Source: Dioscorea cayenensis subsp. rotundata (Eukaryota; Streptophyta; Magnoliopsida; Dioscoreales; Dioscoreaceae). Taken from it: a stretch of DNA of 64,000 nt. The notes under the pieces are model-generated. The model worked only from the letters and a program-made list of their open reading frames with translations, was not told where the DNA came from and ran no database searches. Made by a program: the position numbers and the translations under genes. The stretch is taken from NCBI RefSeq assembly GCF_009730915.1, contig NC_052472.1:1488001-1552000 (forward strand), read 5' to 3'. Of the stretch, positions 35,658 through 45,481 are shown piece after piece. Numbering within the stretch: the stretch's first letter is position 1; each line of letters opens with the position of its first letter.

Positions 35658-37923
35658 TGGATCTCTCCCCCCCAGATCTCCATAGGAAGTGGTAAATCTG
35701 GATCCTGACTGCAGCGGTGGAGAGCTTTTCAAAGGCTGGTTGGAAACTCTCCGATACAAGGGGAGAGTTGAAGAATTCTACCCACCACTGTCCAAGGCCC
35801 GCCCCATAAAAGTCGATCCTGCATTTCAGAAGATTCGCATTTAATAAAATAGAAACCATTAGGTAAATCCGCGACAGTGAAAGAACCAATTCCTCTCCAA
35901 GCATCAGCCAGTGCAAGCTTTGCTTGGTCAAGAGGGAGCGTTTTGCCCAGAAACTTAGCATAAAGGGAAGTCTGCAGCTATTTTTTGCATGGAGCCAAAG
36001 ATCATTGTTGATAGTGATGAAGGCTGAAGACGAGTTTTTAATTCTCTCAAAGTGATCCTTTCGAAGATGAGGCGGATGCTCAAGGAGATCAGCTTTTGGT
36101 CCAACAATGACGACGTTTGCCCAGGAAACTCCAGGAGAGAGTCATGGCAGGGAGGGAGAGGAGATTTTGGCCCCAGGGGGCCATCTAGGAGACTCGGAGA
36201 AAAAGGAGGTGGAGGTTTGGTGAGTCCCAGGATAGTGTATGAGAAAGAGGGCATACCTTTAGCGGCAAGGGAGGCTGGAGTAATGTTGAAGGATATTCGT
36301 GACCCGCAAGACTGCCACAGAATTTGGAGTAACATCATTCAGGAAGCTACTAGGAAATCATTGACATGGAGCTACTGGATGCTGCCCCAACATATACAGC
36401 AATGCATTGTGCACCTAAGGTTGTACCCGAAAGGTTACAAGTTTGACATTACTACTTTGGTTCTTTCATGGATGGCAGTTGATGTTATCATTCACCAAGA
36501 GAGAAGTGAAAACCTCAAGGCCAAGGGGCGAGAGTTCTTCAGTGAAAACCTTGAGGCCAAGGGACGTAAGTACTTCTACAGCTTGGTGAAAAGATCTTTC
36601 TTCCAAAGACAAGAATCGTAGGGGATGAGAACAAAGAGATTCCCTTAACGGCAAAACATCTGAGCATTAAGGCAAACTACCATAATCAGTTCAATGAAAA
36701 AAATTTCAAACTGAAGAACCTCCGGACATTGTTCATTGCCTACAACAGTTCAAACAATTTAGTGTTGCAGTTCAAATAATTCAGTTGATCATGATGTTCT
36801 TGAGGCCATTTTAAAGAAGATGAAGAGGCTGCGGGTGTTGTGTTTGCCATCCTGTGTTATAAACAAGTTGCCTGATTTAGTTGGTGTGTCAAAGCATTTG
36901 CGTTTCCTAGATCTCATGAACTCCTCAGTCAGCCAACTACCAAAATCGATCTACAGTGTCTATCACCTATGGTATTTGAATTTAAACAACTGCAAGCTGT
37001 ACCTAAAGATCTGAGCAAGCTTATCAAACTACAGTATATGCTGTGTGATGGCATAACCCTCTCGATGATTTTGCACATTGGTAGACTAACTTTACTCTGA
37101 GAACTGAAGGAGTTCAATGTCAAGAAGATGAAAATGCACAATTTAGGCCAGCTCAAAAACATGGACAATCTTAAAGGGGGACTTCATATAAAAAATATGG
37201 AGGCTGTAGGCCATGCCAATGAGGCTGAGGAAGTAATGTTAAAAAGAAAAACTCAGCTCAGAGAATTTGTTCTTGAATGGTCCAATACTCAAACAGCTGC
37301 TGTTCCAGAGCATGTATTTGAAAGGCTGGAACCTCATGATCAAATTACTAAGCTGACAGTCAGAGGCTATGGCGGTGCCCAATCTCCTAGTTGGATGTGG
37401 AAACAAAACTGCAAACTAGAAACCCTGGTGCTTGACAACTGCTCCAAATGGTGTACCCTTCCACGACTTGGCGTGTTTATACTAATCTTAAGAAACTAGT
37501 GTTGTCTGGCTGTGGTATTGAAAACTCCGCTCCGGCCAGATGTCTCCAAAACCTCACTTCCCTAACTCATCTGGAGTTATCAGAATGCGCGAGCATAACT
37601 TTTCTCCCTTCGGAGGAGGTGATGAGGCGCTTGAGATCACTTGAAAGTGTGATTCTTTGCGGTTGTGTTAATTTGGAGTCTGTTGGGGGTTTACAAGTCC
37701 TAGCACCAACTGATGGCTCCGGGCCTCTTGAAACCTTGCAATCTAGGATTGCCAAAGACTTCAAGATCATTTGCATCATGATCTCGAACTTCTCATGCAG
37801 GTTTGGTTTATCTTGTATGCAAAGAGCTTTGTTTTGTGTATTATTATTATTTTTTAATGTGGATGTATTAATTTGGCATTGGCAATGCTCTTCTGATGAT
37901 TTTTTTTTTTTGTATTTTCTGCT

Positions 37924-38415
37924 TGTTGGAAATATAGTACCACATCAGTTGTGTAATAGAGGTGTAATGGGTTTATATATAGGTATAGGGGTTGAGCTAC
38001 TTAGTCTTGAGACTTTTTGGGGTAAGACTCCTAAGCCCATATAGAGCCCATTTAAAGGCCACTAGTACCAAAATATAAAATCTAACATGGTATCAGAGCA
38101 ATATAGTGGACCCCAATATATATTTACACAAATGGTGTACAAGTCCATGTGTGTAGGACCTCTGAGACACAAAGTAGTGTACAAGTTCTGGTAAACATAC
38201 CTCTGGTGTACAAGTCTGAATAAGTTTGACCGAGTTGAACTTGAGGGAGGGTGTTGGAAATATAGTACCACATCGGTTGTGTAATAAAAGTGTAATGGGT
38301 TTATATATAAGTGTAGGGGTTGAGCCACTAAGTCTTGAGACTTTTTGGTGTAAGGCCCCTATGCCCATATAGAGCCCAAATAGGGCCCACTAGTACTAAA
38401 ATATAAAATCTAACA
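37924..38415 (+). mobile_element. TRIM (terminal-repeat retrotransposon in miniature)
   Basis: Complete 492-bp element. Two 164-bp LTRs (37924-38087 and 38252-38415) both run from TGTTGGAAATATAG to AAATCTAACA and are about 90% identical by eye. The left LTR is followed at once by TGGTATCAGAGCA (38088-38100), the primer binding site for initiator Met-tRNA. The internal region is only 164 bp, non-coding, and ends in a polypurine tract TTGAGGGAGGG (38241-38251) before the right LTR. Flanking target duplication CTGCT at 37919-37923 and 38416-38420. It depends on proteins made elsewhere. Confidence 0.95.
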
Positions 38416-38420
38416 CTGCT

Positions 38421-39519
38421 GACAGATCCAAGTCTGATCATGTTATTCTGGCCAAGAATCTGGTGTTATTGCCGAGGAATGACAAGCCCAAAGAAGGAAC
38501 TGGAGAAGCTGTTGACATATAACATGGGTTGAATTCCCGCTGCCGAGTATGTCCATTTTTGCCCACATGCATTGTAAGCTTCTTAATGGTTTTTATTGTT
38601 TTGCCTAATGGGCTTTGTGATCATTTTTTTCTTTTTGTGTTCGATGGGGCATGTTCTTTTTTATAGCTACTTCCGTCTTTATGATTGCCTCAGTGGTATA
38701 ATTTGAATCAGTAAGTACTTGACTGTCAACATCAATGATCTTTATTTGTCATTTCACTATTGATGTTTTTTACACTTATGGATGTTTTCTGAATATTTAT
38801 CTGTTGTTATTGTTCGCTTCAATGATTATGTTAAGGAGGATGAAACTGGTAAATTCTTATCCTCAGTGTCATTAGTTGAAGTGTTCTGTTTTTCAGCTAT
38901 TGCCTCTTTTTCTGCTGCCTTTTCTTTGATTTGTGTGTCTATGGTGTCTTTGATCTGTGTGTCAAAATTCTTCATTTGTCACATTATTGCCATCAATAAC
39001 GCCATTGGCAACAATTGTCTCACTGACAGCTGCTGATTCAGTTGAGCATTTTGCTCTATTTGTCTCTTCATTTCCGAACTCTGCAGTCATTGCATTTTTA
39101 TCAGACACTTCCTGGTTGTGCTATTTTGCCTCAGAATTATATTCTTTTACAAAATTTTGACCTGGTTCTATCAACACAGTTTCTACCGCTGATTCTTCTT
39201 CCAATGATTATACTTCAAGATCATTTTCTGTCTTCTGGTTGCTTGTTGATTATACACTTACAGTATCACCCTCTTTAACCTGAAGCACCAACAAAGGCAC
39301 TGATTTAGTGTTCTAGAAAATGATTATGGACTAACTTGATCAATAAATATGCTATAGTCTCCTCAATATCCTGATTTGTTACCAGCAGTGTATCTTGGGT
39401 CTTAGTTCCAGTTTCTTTTTTCTTTTTCTTTTTTTTTTTCTTTTTGTGGGATAAAATGACCATTTTAGTTGGAAAATGCAGTCACCTAAGCTCCTAAGCA
39501 ACATAAAACACAAAACAGT
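38421..39519. other. Spacer with coding-like minus-strand remnants
   Basis: On the minus strand, about 39180-38830 reads Glu/Asn/Ser-rich peptide in more than one frame (for example AEFGNEETNRAKCSTESAAV), interrupted by stops and a frameshift. It may be a decayed exon of an acidic protein that I do not recognise. The first 120 bp could be 3' sequence of the NLR pseudogene. Confidence 0.3.
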
Positions 39520-40487
39520 TGAAGAGAGCAAATCAGGCATCTTCTTCCAAACCCCCGAGAACAACAGGATCAGTGGTACATGTAAACATCTTGGCCACCA
39601 ATTTCATGGTGCTTGTGACCAAAATCCTGCTCCCGGGATGATCATGTCTCAAAGGGGCAAGGACTCTCATCCATCTAACTTTGTTTGCCAATTCTGTGGA
39701 TTTCTCATCATACCAGACATCATCCAAGACAAGCAAAAACTTTTTCTCTCTAATAAGTTCGCTGAGTAGTTTTTGGAGCTCGTCCAAGTTCTTGGTGTCA
39801 GGGCGGGCTTGCTTGGAAGGTAATTGTATCATGCTAGTGGTTATACTGACCTCATCAAAATCCTCAGGTACATGAACCCACAACCTCAGATCAAATGCTG
39901 ACTGATTTCTGAGTGATGATACACAGATTTGGCGAAAACAGTCTTGCCAACTCCTTCGACACCAATAATAGGAAGGATTTCATAATTCTGCTCATCCTCA
40001 TCAGCATCACTGATTGGTCTTCGATTACTTGTAGGCATTGGATGCGTGGTCAGAAGCTTTGTTACATGTTTTTTCTCTTTATCTCTGCCAAACACTTCCT
40101 CATATAAGTGAGAGGTCTTGACTACACGAGCATAAGCATCAAACCTGTCTTCACCGATATCATTGAGACGAGAGATACAATCATCTGCAAAGTAAGAGAC
40201 CTGCTCCAACTGCTTGACAACTTCTTCCAGCCTTGATGAGTGACGAACATGAAATTACAGGAGTAAAAACAACACACACATGGGTGTTGTTTGCGCAGCA
40301 CTTGTTGTTCCAGATGTCTGTACTTTCACTCATCAAGAACATCCTCAGCTTCGCAGATAACATTATCGATCAACCTCAGGATAATGCTCAACGACATGTC
40401 TTGAGCTCCAGGACATATCTCAGCTACTTCTGTGATGGCTCTGATTTTGGGAAGGTTTTCAGTCTTTAAATTTTGCACCATGGTTTG
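39520..40487 (-). pseudogene. N-terminal NLR fragment (partial copy of the intact CNL)
   Basis: Matches the intact NLR gene from about residue 41 to 362 with high nucleotide similarity. It includes the P-loop GVEGVGKTVFAKS, the kinase-2 segment KKFLLVLDDVWYDEKSTELA and GSRILVTSTMKLVAKMFT. It lacks the start codon region and everything after RNBS-C. One base deleted near 39893 (ATCAAATGC against ATCAAAATGC) breaks the frame, and the segment before about 40210 is also shifted. It is a truncated duplicate. Confidence 0.9.
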
Positions 40488-40858
40488 TGTTAGTGTTTGA
40501 TTGAAGTATGTTGTTGTTGCTGATAGGAAGAGAAGATTGAGAAGAATGTGTTGCTGTGAAGATTGACAGTGATTTCAGAGATTTCAGAATGGAATGTCTT
40601 CAGAGGGTAAAGTCGTCTTTTCAGATATTCAAAAGTCTGTTAAAACAGTTATGTTTTGGCTGGAAACAAATCAAGGGCTGTGATTTAAGTTGATCAAAGA
40701 AAGAGTGTGAGTTCTAGGCAGCTCAGCTTGATAGAGAAATGGATTAAAGGGATCAACGGCTGAGATGAGTTAATCAGTGTGATGAAGCTTAGTTCGAGGC
40801 AAGTCGAGCTACGCGTGTTATGTAACTAAGCTAGTCCATTTCGTTTTGGGTACCCAAG
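40488..40858. other. Junction between the NLR fragment and the DUF3531 copy
   Basis: No gene. The homology to the NLR stops just beyond GCACCATGGTTTG, and homology to DUF3531 intron 1 starts at 40859. Confidence 0.5.
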
Positions 40859-41513
40859 TTTAGCTGCATTTGACTCTCTATTCTTCCTATTAGCTTCTCA
40901 AGTTTAGCTGCATGCTTTGCTCTATGGTTTAGGGATGCCAGTTCTAATTTTGCAGTTGTTCTTAATTAGAGTTTTAGAAAATGCACGCAAAAATGATCGA
41001 TGAGGAATTTCGTGCAGTGCTTGGTGACAGTATTGGAAACCCAGAACTGATGAGGAAAAGGGTGTGACTGTAGGCTATTCTTAATTTATGTCATGACAAC
41101 TTTGTGTTTAGTGGAGGCAATATATGATCAAAGTTTTTGTTCTGATTTGCAGATTGAGGAAAGAGTCAGAAAGAAAGGTAGAAATTTTCACAAGTCAAAA
41201 ACCGGGTTCTGTTCTTTCCTTCAAAGTCAGCTTCAGAGAGTGAGAAATCATTACTAACTTCATTGAATATCAACTTCATTTCGATGCATTTATTACCAAC
41301 TTGTTACTTTGATGCCAAGTATAATGATAAAGCATTGGGAGACATTTCTCTTGCTGTAAGAAAGATGATATTGTTTATATTTTCAATTCATGTCTTGAAA
41401 CATATGAAATTCTCACTGCATTATGTCCCTTTTTTGTAGCATTCATTGTTCTCAATGCCACCGAAATTAAGTTATGCTGATGTTTAGTTGTCTCCACTTG
41501 AATCATGCCAAAG

Positions 41514-41516
<3 letters not shown>

Positions 41517-41572
<56 letters not shown>
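41517..41572. repeat. (AT)n microsatellite
   Basis: About 28 uninterrupted AT units inside the copy of DUF3531 intron 7. It is absent from copy A, so it expanded after duplication. Read in frame it makes an Ile-Tyr run fused to the LINE frame. Confidence 0.9.
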
Positions 41573-41575
<3 letters not shown>

Positions 41576-41728
41576 GAGCCAATCACCGGAGTATCATCAA
41601 TTGTTTCAACAATTTACTTGTATTTTCTTTACAATAAGATCCAATGGGATGCCGAAATGTTCCGTTGTCTCTAGAGTATTTATATATCTATGTTCTTGCA
41701 GATACCTCGGCATTCAACAAGTGATTTT

Positions 41729-43991
41729 CCCTCGCATCTGGATCTCTTACATTAAGGCTTGTCTTGAAGCTACCTCCTTTTCTATTCTCTTGAATGGGAA
41801 GCCTTCCCGTTGGTTCAGACCCTCCCGTGGGGTCAGACAAGGGGATCCTCTTTCACCCTACATTTTCATTTTGGTTGCTCAAAATCTTACTGCTATTATG
41901 AATCATGCCCAATCCCTTGGTCTTATCCCAGGTTACTCTAATTTATTGACTCATAACTTCAATCACCTTATGTATGCTGATGATCTGATTTTGATCACCA
42001 CTGCCTCTAGAAAGGTTGCCAGAAATATTGTTACTTGCTTAAATCTCTATGCTCAACTCTCTGGCCAGGTTCCGAATAAGTCTAAATCTGAGGTTTTCCT
42101 TCCTCATTGGTTTAACAAATGGGTTTCTACTCGTATCTGCTCTATTCTCAAATTTAAGTTAGGCAAATCTCCTTTTACTTACTTGGGTGTGCTCATTTCT
42201 CCTAAACGTCTTGTTGTTGCTCATTTTGATTTCATGGTTAACCGGCTTAATGCTTCTGTAGCCAGTTGGGGTAAATCCAAAATTTCTAAGGCTGGTAAGT
42301 CAGTCTTGATTAACAGCATTCTTATGTCCACCCCTATTTATTATCTTGCGGTGTACCCCATTCCTGACAATGTCCTTAATAAGTTGTCCATGATTGCTAG
42401 AAAATTCCTATGGGCTAACTATGATCATGGTCAAGGGATGCCTATGGTGAATTGGGATACTATCACTCTGAATAAGTCTGAGGGGGGTTTAGGCATTCGA
42501 CATTTACTTAAAGTGAAGCACTCGCTCATGGCAAAGAATCTTTTTAACTTTCTTAATAAACATGATGCTCTCTGGGTGGAAATCTTACATTTAAAATATG
42601 GGGATCATAATTTTTGAACTATGAAACCTCCGCAGAACTGCTCGGCTTTTTTCCGTGGCCTTTGCGGCAATGCCAATGTTCTTAAACCTTTCTTGTGGAT
42701 TAACTGCCTTAACCCAACTATTACTTCCTTTTTACATCATCCTTGGATTTTTGACATTCCTATTGCATTTAAACCGGTTTTCTTTAACATGGATCTGCCT
42801 GTTGAGGATCTTCGCATTAGTGACTGTTTAATTAATTGTAATTGGAATGTGACAGCTCTTAATCTCATGTTTGGTTCCAATTGGAACTCTCCAATCTTGT
42901 CTCATGGTAAGATTAGTGTTGATGGCGTTTCTCACTGGGTTTGGTTTCCGGAATCTCATGGTACTAAACTTTCTTCTAGCATCTACAAGTTTCTTAGCAA
43001 GAACCCATGCTGTGGGCAGCAGTGGATTGGCTGGTCTAATATATGGAAACTTTGTGTTGCTCCTAAAACTAAAACCTTCATCTGGTTGTTGATGCATAAC
43101 AAAATTAAAACTTATGATTTTATGTATCGGCTAAACCTTGGTCCTCCTGACCCCTGTGTGTTTTGTGGTTTGGTTTTAGAAAGCTCTGATCATCTTTTTA
43201 AATATTGCCATGTTAGTGTTCGGGTTTGGAAGACTGTTGAAAATCTCGCTGATATTACTGTCAATCTTCTCAATTTGGTTGATGATGGTGTTTGGCTTGA
43301 TTTTAGTTCCAATGGTAATTCTTTATTTTTGGCTTCTATTATTGCTGCTACTCTCTGGCAAATTTGGAAGAGCAGATGTAACTTGATATTTAGGCAGGAT
43401 TCCTTGGATATCTCCAAGATGGCTAATCTGGTGATTCTCCATGTTAAGGATTTTGCTGTCAGCTCTAATGGTCATCTGATGCGGAATTATATGATGAACA
43501 ACAGACCTTACCCTGGTGCTTTAGGTGTTTTCTCTGCTGCGGCTTGGAACATTACTACAGGTAAGGGTGGTTTGGGCTTCATGGCTATCAATTCTAATGT
43601 CACTGTGTGCTGTGCAGGCTTTTGCCCTTCTGGTCTGGCCGATGGTGTTGATATGAACTTGAAGGCTCTTTGCTGGGCTCTGGATTATATCATTATCTCA
43701 AGGGAGTGCTGTTCCAACATCTTCATCAGCTCTGAGGACCTTTGGATGAAGATTTGCAGTAACGAGGGCCTAATTTCTTGGCGGCAGGATAGATCCTTGG
43801 ATTGTCTGCGCCGGCTTCTTCTTCAGTTGAATCAGCCCCGGATTGATGCTATTCCTCATTACTGGAATCGGGTTGCCGCGGCTTTGGCTGGCCATGGGAT
43901 GCATGCTTCTCAACTTTCACTCTTTCATATGGGTTTGGAGAAGCCAAAATGGCTGATGAAATTATCTCATCAAGCTGGGTTTGCTATTTAG
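41729..43991 (+). pseudogene. LINE ORF2 C-terminal part with one in-frame stop
   Basis: A nearly open frame. The RT palm reads SRGVRQGDPLSPYIFILVAQ and LMYADDLILITTASR; the thumb has YLGVLISPKRL; then SEGGLGIRHL. A zf-RVT domain follows (WKLCVAPKTKTFIWLLMHNK, PCVFCGLVLESSDHLFKYCH), and an RNase H-like tail (AAAWNITTGKGGLGFMAINS). The only break in 2.26 kb is a TGA at 42615-42617; the same frame continues to 43991. It looks young, but the 5' truncation makes it inactive. Confidence 0.88.
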
Positions 43992-44165
43992 TTTCTGTTT
44001 GTCTCTTGTTGTTTAGTTTGAACTTTGTTTTTCTCCTGTCTTTCTGTTCTGTTTTTTTGTTTATTTGTTTATTTGGTGGTCTGTTCCTGTCTGTTTGTTG
44101 AACCTTTTATTTTTTTTTATTAATAAAATAGCTACCCTGGTGGCTCTTTCCCTCAAAAAAAAAAA
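41729..44165 (+). mobile_element. 5'-truncated L1-type LINE in the DUF3531 copy
   Basis: A 2.4-kb plus-strand LINE ends in a poly(A) run (44155-44165) and has a 13-bp target duplication AACAAGTGATTTT (41716-41728 and 44166-44178). It begins within the reverse transcriptase coding region and lacks ORF1, the endonuclease and the RT N-terminal part. Protein similarity to the LINE at 32663 is only moderate, so the two belong to different families. Confidence 0.93.
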
Positions 44166-44254
44166 AACAAGTGATTTTCAGTGGACGTTGCATGGGAGAT
44201 TGGGAAGACAGCATGACGAATTCAGAATACGGGTACAAGAATTTTCAGATATAA

Positions 44255-45481
44255 AATATGATAAATGTTGTCTCTCATCCAAGATTCCAAGAAAGGAAAT
44301 CATGTAATGGCATTACTTCATATGCAAGAGACAATGATGTTCTTCTTAACAAATGTTCAATTAGTAGAAAATGGTTGTTTGTCACCCTAGAACTTCATGT
44401 ATACAAATAATAATCACAAGTTTGCTCTATCTAAAGATACAAGAGTTTTGTGCAGTTTAGTAGAACTTTATCTGGTTGAGCAAACTTGTTTGGAGGTTGT
44501 CTGTACCCATCTGTTCCTCCTTTTTATTTTTTACAAGATTTAATTATATATATATATATATATTTGACAAAGGTACATATATTTGACAAAAGCAAGAAAT
44601 GTTGTATCATAAAAGAACTATAAAAGGATAAGTAAGTACAATGATACATTAATTACTGTAGTTTATTAATCTGCTACAGATTTATTAACTCAATCAGATG
44701 TCACATGAAGCAATTAAAGTTTTACTATATGCACACGCACAAGATTTTTCAGAAACCTAATTGAACTAATAAGCCTCTCTGTCATGTAACCCTTTGGAAA
44801 GAAAAGAAATGACATCCTCTTGCAAATACTCAATAAACAATAAATAAATACTACTATCAATCTAGAGATTCGACTCTAGATTTGTTTATGCAACACTCAA
44901 ATAACAATCCACTACGCTAGACAGTGGTTGTTTAAATACTAGCGTAGTGATTGTTTAAATGAATATTCGATATGTATTTTTTGAAAGCAAATATTGATAT
45001 CAACGAAAAAAAAATAGATTTTTAACTTTAAAAATATTTAATTTTGACTAATATAAATTAAATCAAAAGTGTGTAAATTGATAAGAAATTTCCCTTGAAC
45101 CCACATCTAAACATCTCCTAAATTTGCATAGTTCACAAAGCAAGTGGACTCTGAATTCAGTCTCTGTTCAGAACATTAAAACAATGAAAGACAGTGCCAG
45201 CTTGAAAGACAAAATAAGAACATTAAAAGAATGGATCTGATGATAACATGATACAGAGTCTCCAGAAAGTAAATTCATGAACTTGGGAATGAGATTTACA
45301 TGCTGAGATTTTTCGCCTTCGGTATACATTACATAAAGTTATAAACAACAGCTACAGATTGTTTTGCAACAACACTTCTCAAGAAAACAAACAAACAAAC
45401 ACACAATAAGAGATTTTAATTTGCCTCTCATCTCCCGGCCTTCAGCCCCCAAGTTCGAGAAATTTCCAGATCATAATCAGC
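44255..45481. other. 3' flank between the DUF3531 copy and PrimPol
   Basis: Matches 23413-24850. Contains an (AT)n run at about 44545-44562. No gene. Confidence 0.6.

Larger units (their letters stand above)
32663..36245 (-). mobile_element. 5'-truncated L1-type LINE in the NLR pseudogene
   Basis: Minus-strand non-LTR retrotransposon of about 3.6 kb. It has a poly(A) tail (T run from 32660) and a 15-bp target duplication AGAGGGCATACCTTT (32648-32662 and 36246-36260). In its own direction it holds a DUF4283-like ORF1 remnant (about 35960-35620, with FQPAFEKLSTAAVRIQIYHF). Reverse transcriptase pieces follow (CGKSPGPDGLN, KIDIEKAFDTIEW, MFADDLILVTKAS, FKYLGIPISPKHLS). A zf-RVT segment (WNLPIIPRIKVHVWKMAHGK, PCNLCRLHPETMDHLFWSCP) and RNase H traces end it. 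ORF1 and RT are joined by a deletion near 35600. Many frameshifts make it inactive. Confidence 0.88.
31515..37740 (+). pseudogene. Broken CC-NB-ARC-LRR gene, split by a LINE
   Basis: The frame opens MDPEAVALTFIGWFV at 31515 and soon hits a stop. It resumes at 31728 through a coiled coil, FLGRDADVENIVN and the P-loop GVGGVGKTELAK (about 32101-32136). Stops follow at 32193-32195 and near 32313, around kinase-2 KFLIVLDDIWYDE. After NLEGIP the LINE (32663-36245) interrupts. Beyond it the sequence continues with QQCIVHLRLYPKGYKF, a duplicated ENL(E/K)AKGR phrase, and LRRs (RLRVLCLPSCVINKLPDL, HLELSECASITFLPSEEV). Several frameshifts lie between 36620 and 37500. It is diverged from the intact NLR and is not a copy of it. 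It cannot make a full receptor. Confidence 0.88.
40859..44254 (+). pseudogene. Truncated, LINE-interrupted second copy of DUF3531
   Basis: Copies of exon 2 (from about 40977, with an insertion that breaks the frame: AATGATCGATGAGG against GATGATGAGG) and exon 3 (about 41153-41240) are followed by a deletion. The deletion removes exons 4-7 and joins the exon 3 region to intron 7 sequence. Exon 8 starts at about 41701 (ACCTCGGCATTCAAC), is interrupted by a LINE at 41729-44165, and resumes at 44166 to the stop at 44252-44254. Exon 1 is absent. It cannot encode DUF3531. Confidence 0.9.

Noticed and set aside
33190-36621. Plus-strand frames within the LINE in the NLR pseudogene
   Set aside because: All but the NLR portion after 36261 are antisense to LINE RT coding sequence.
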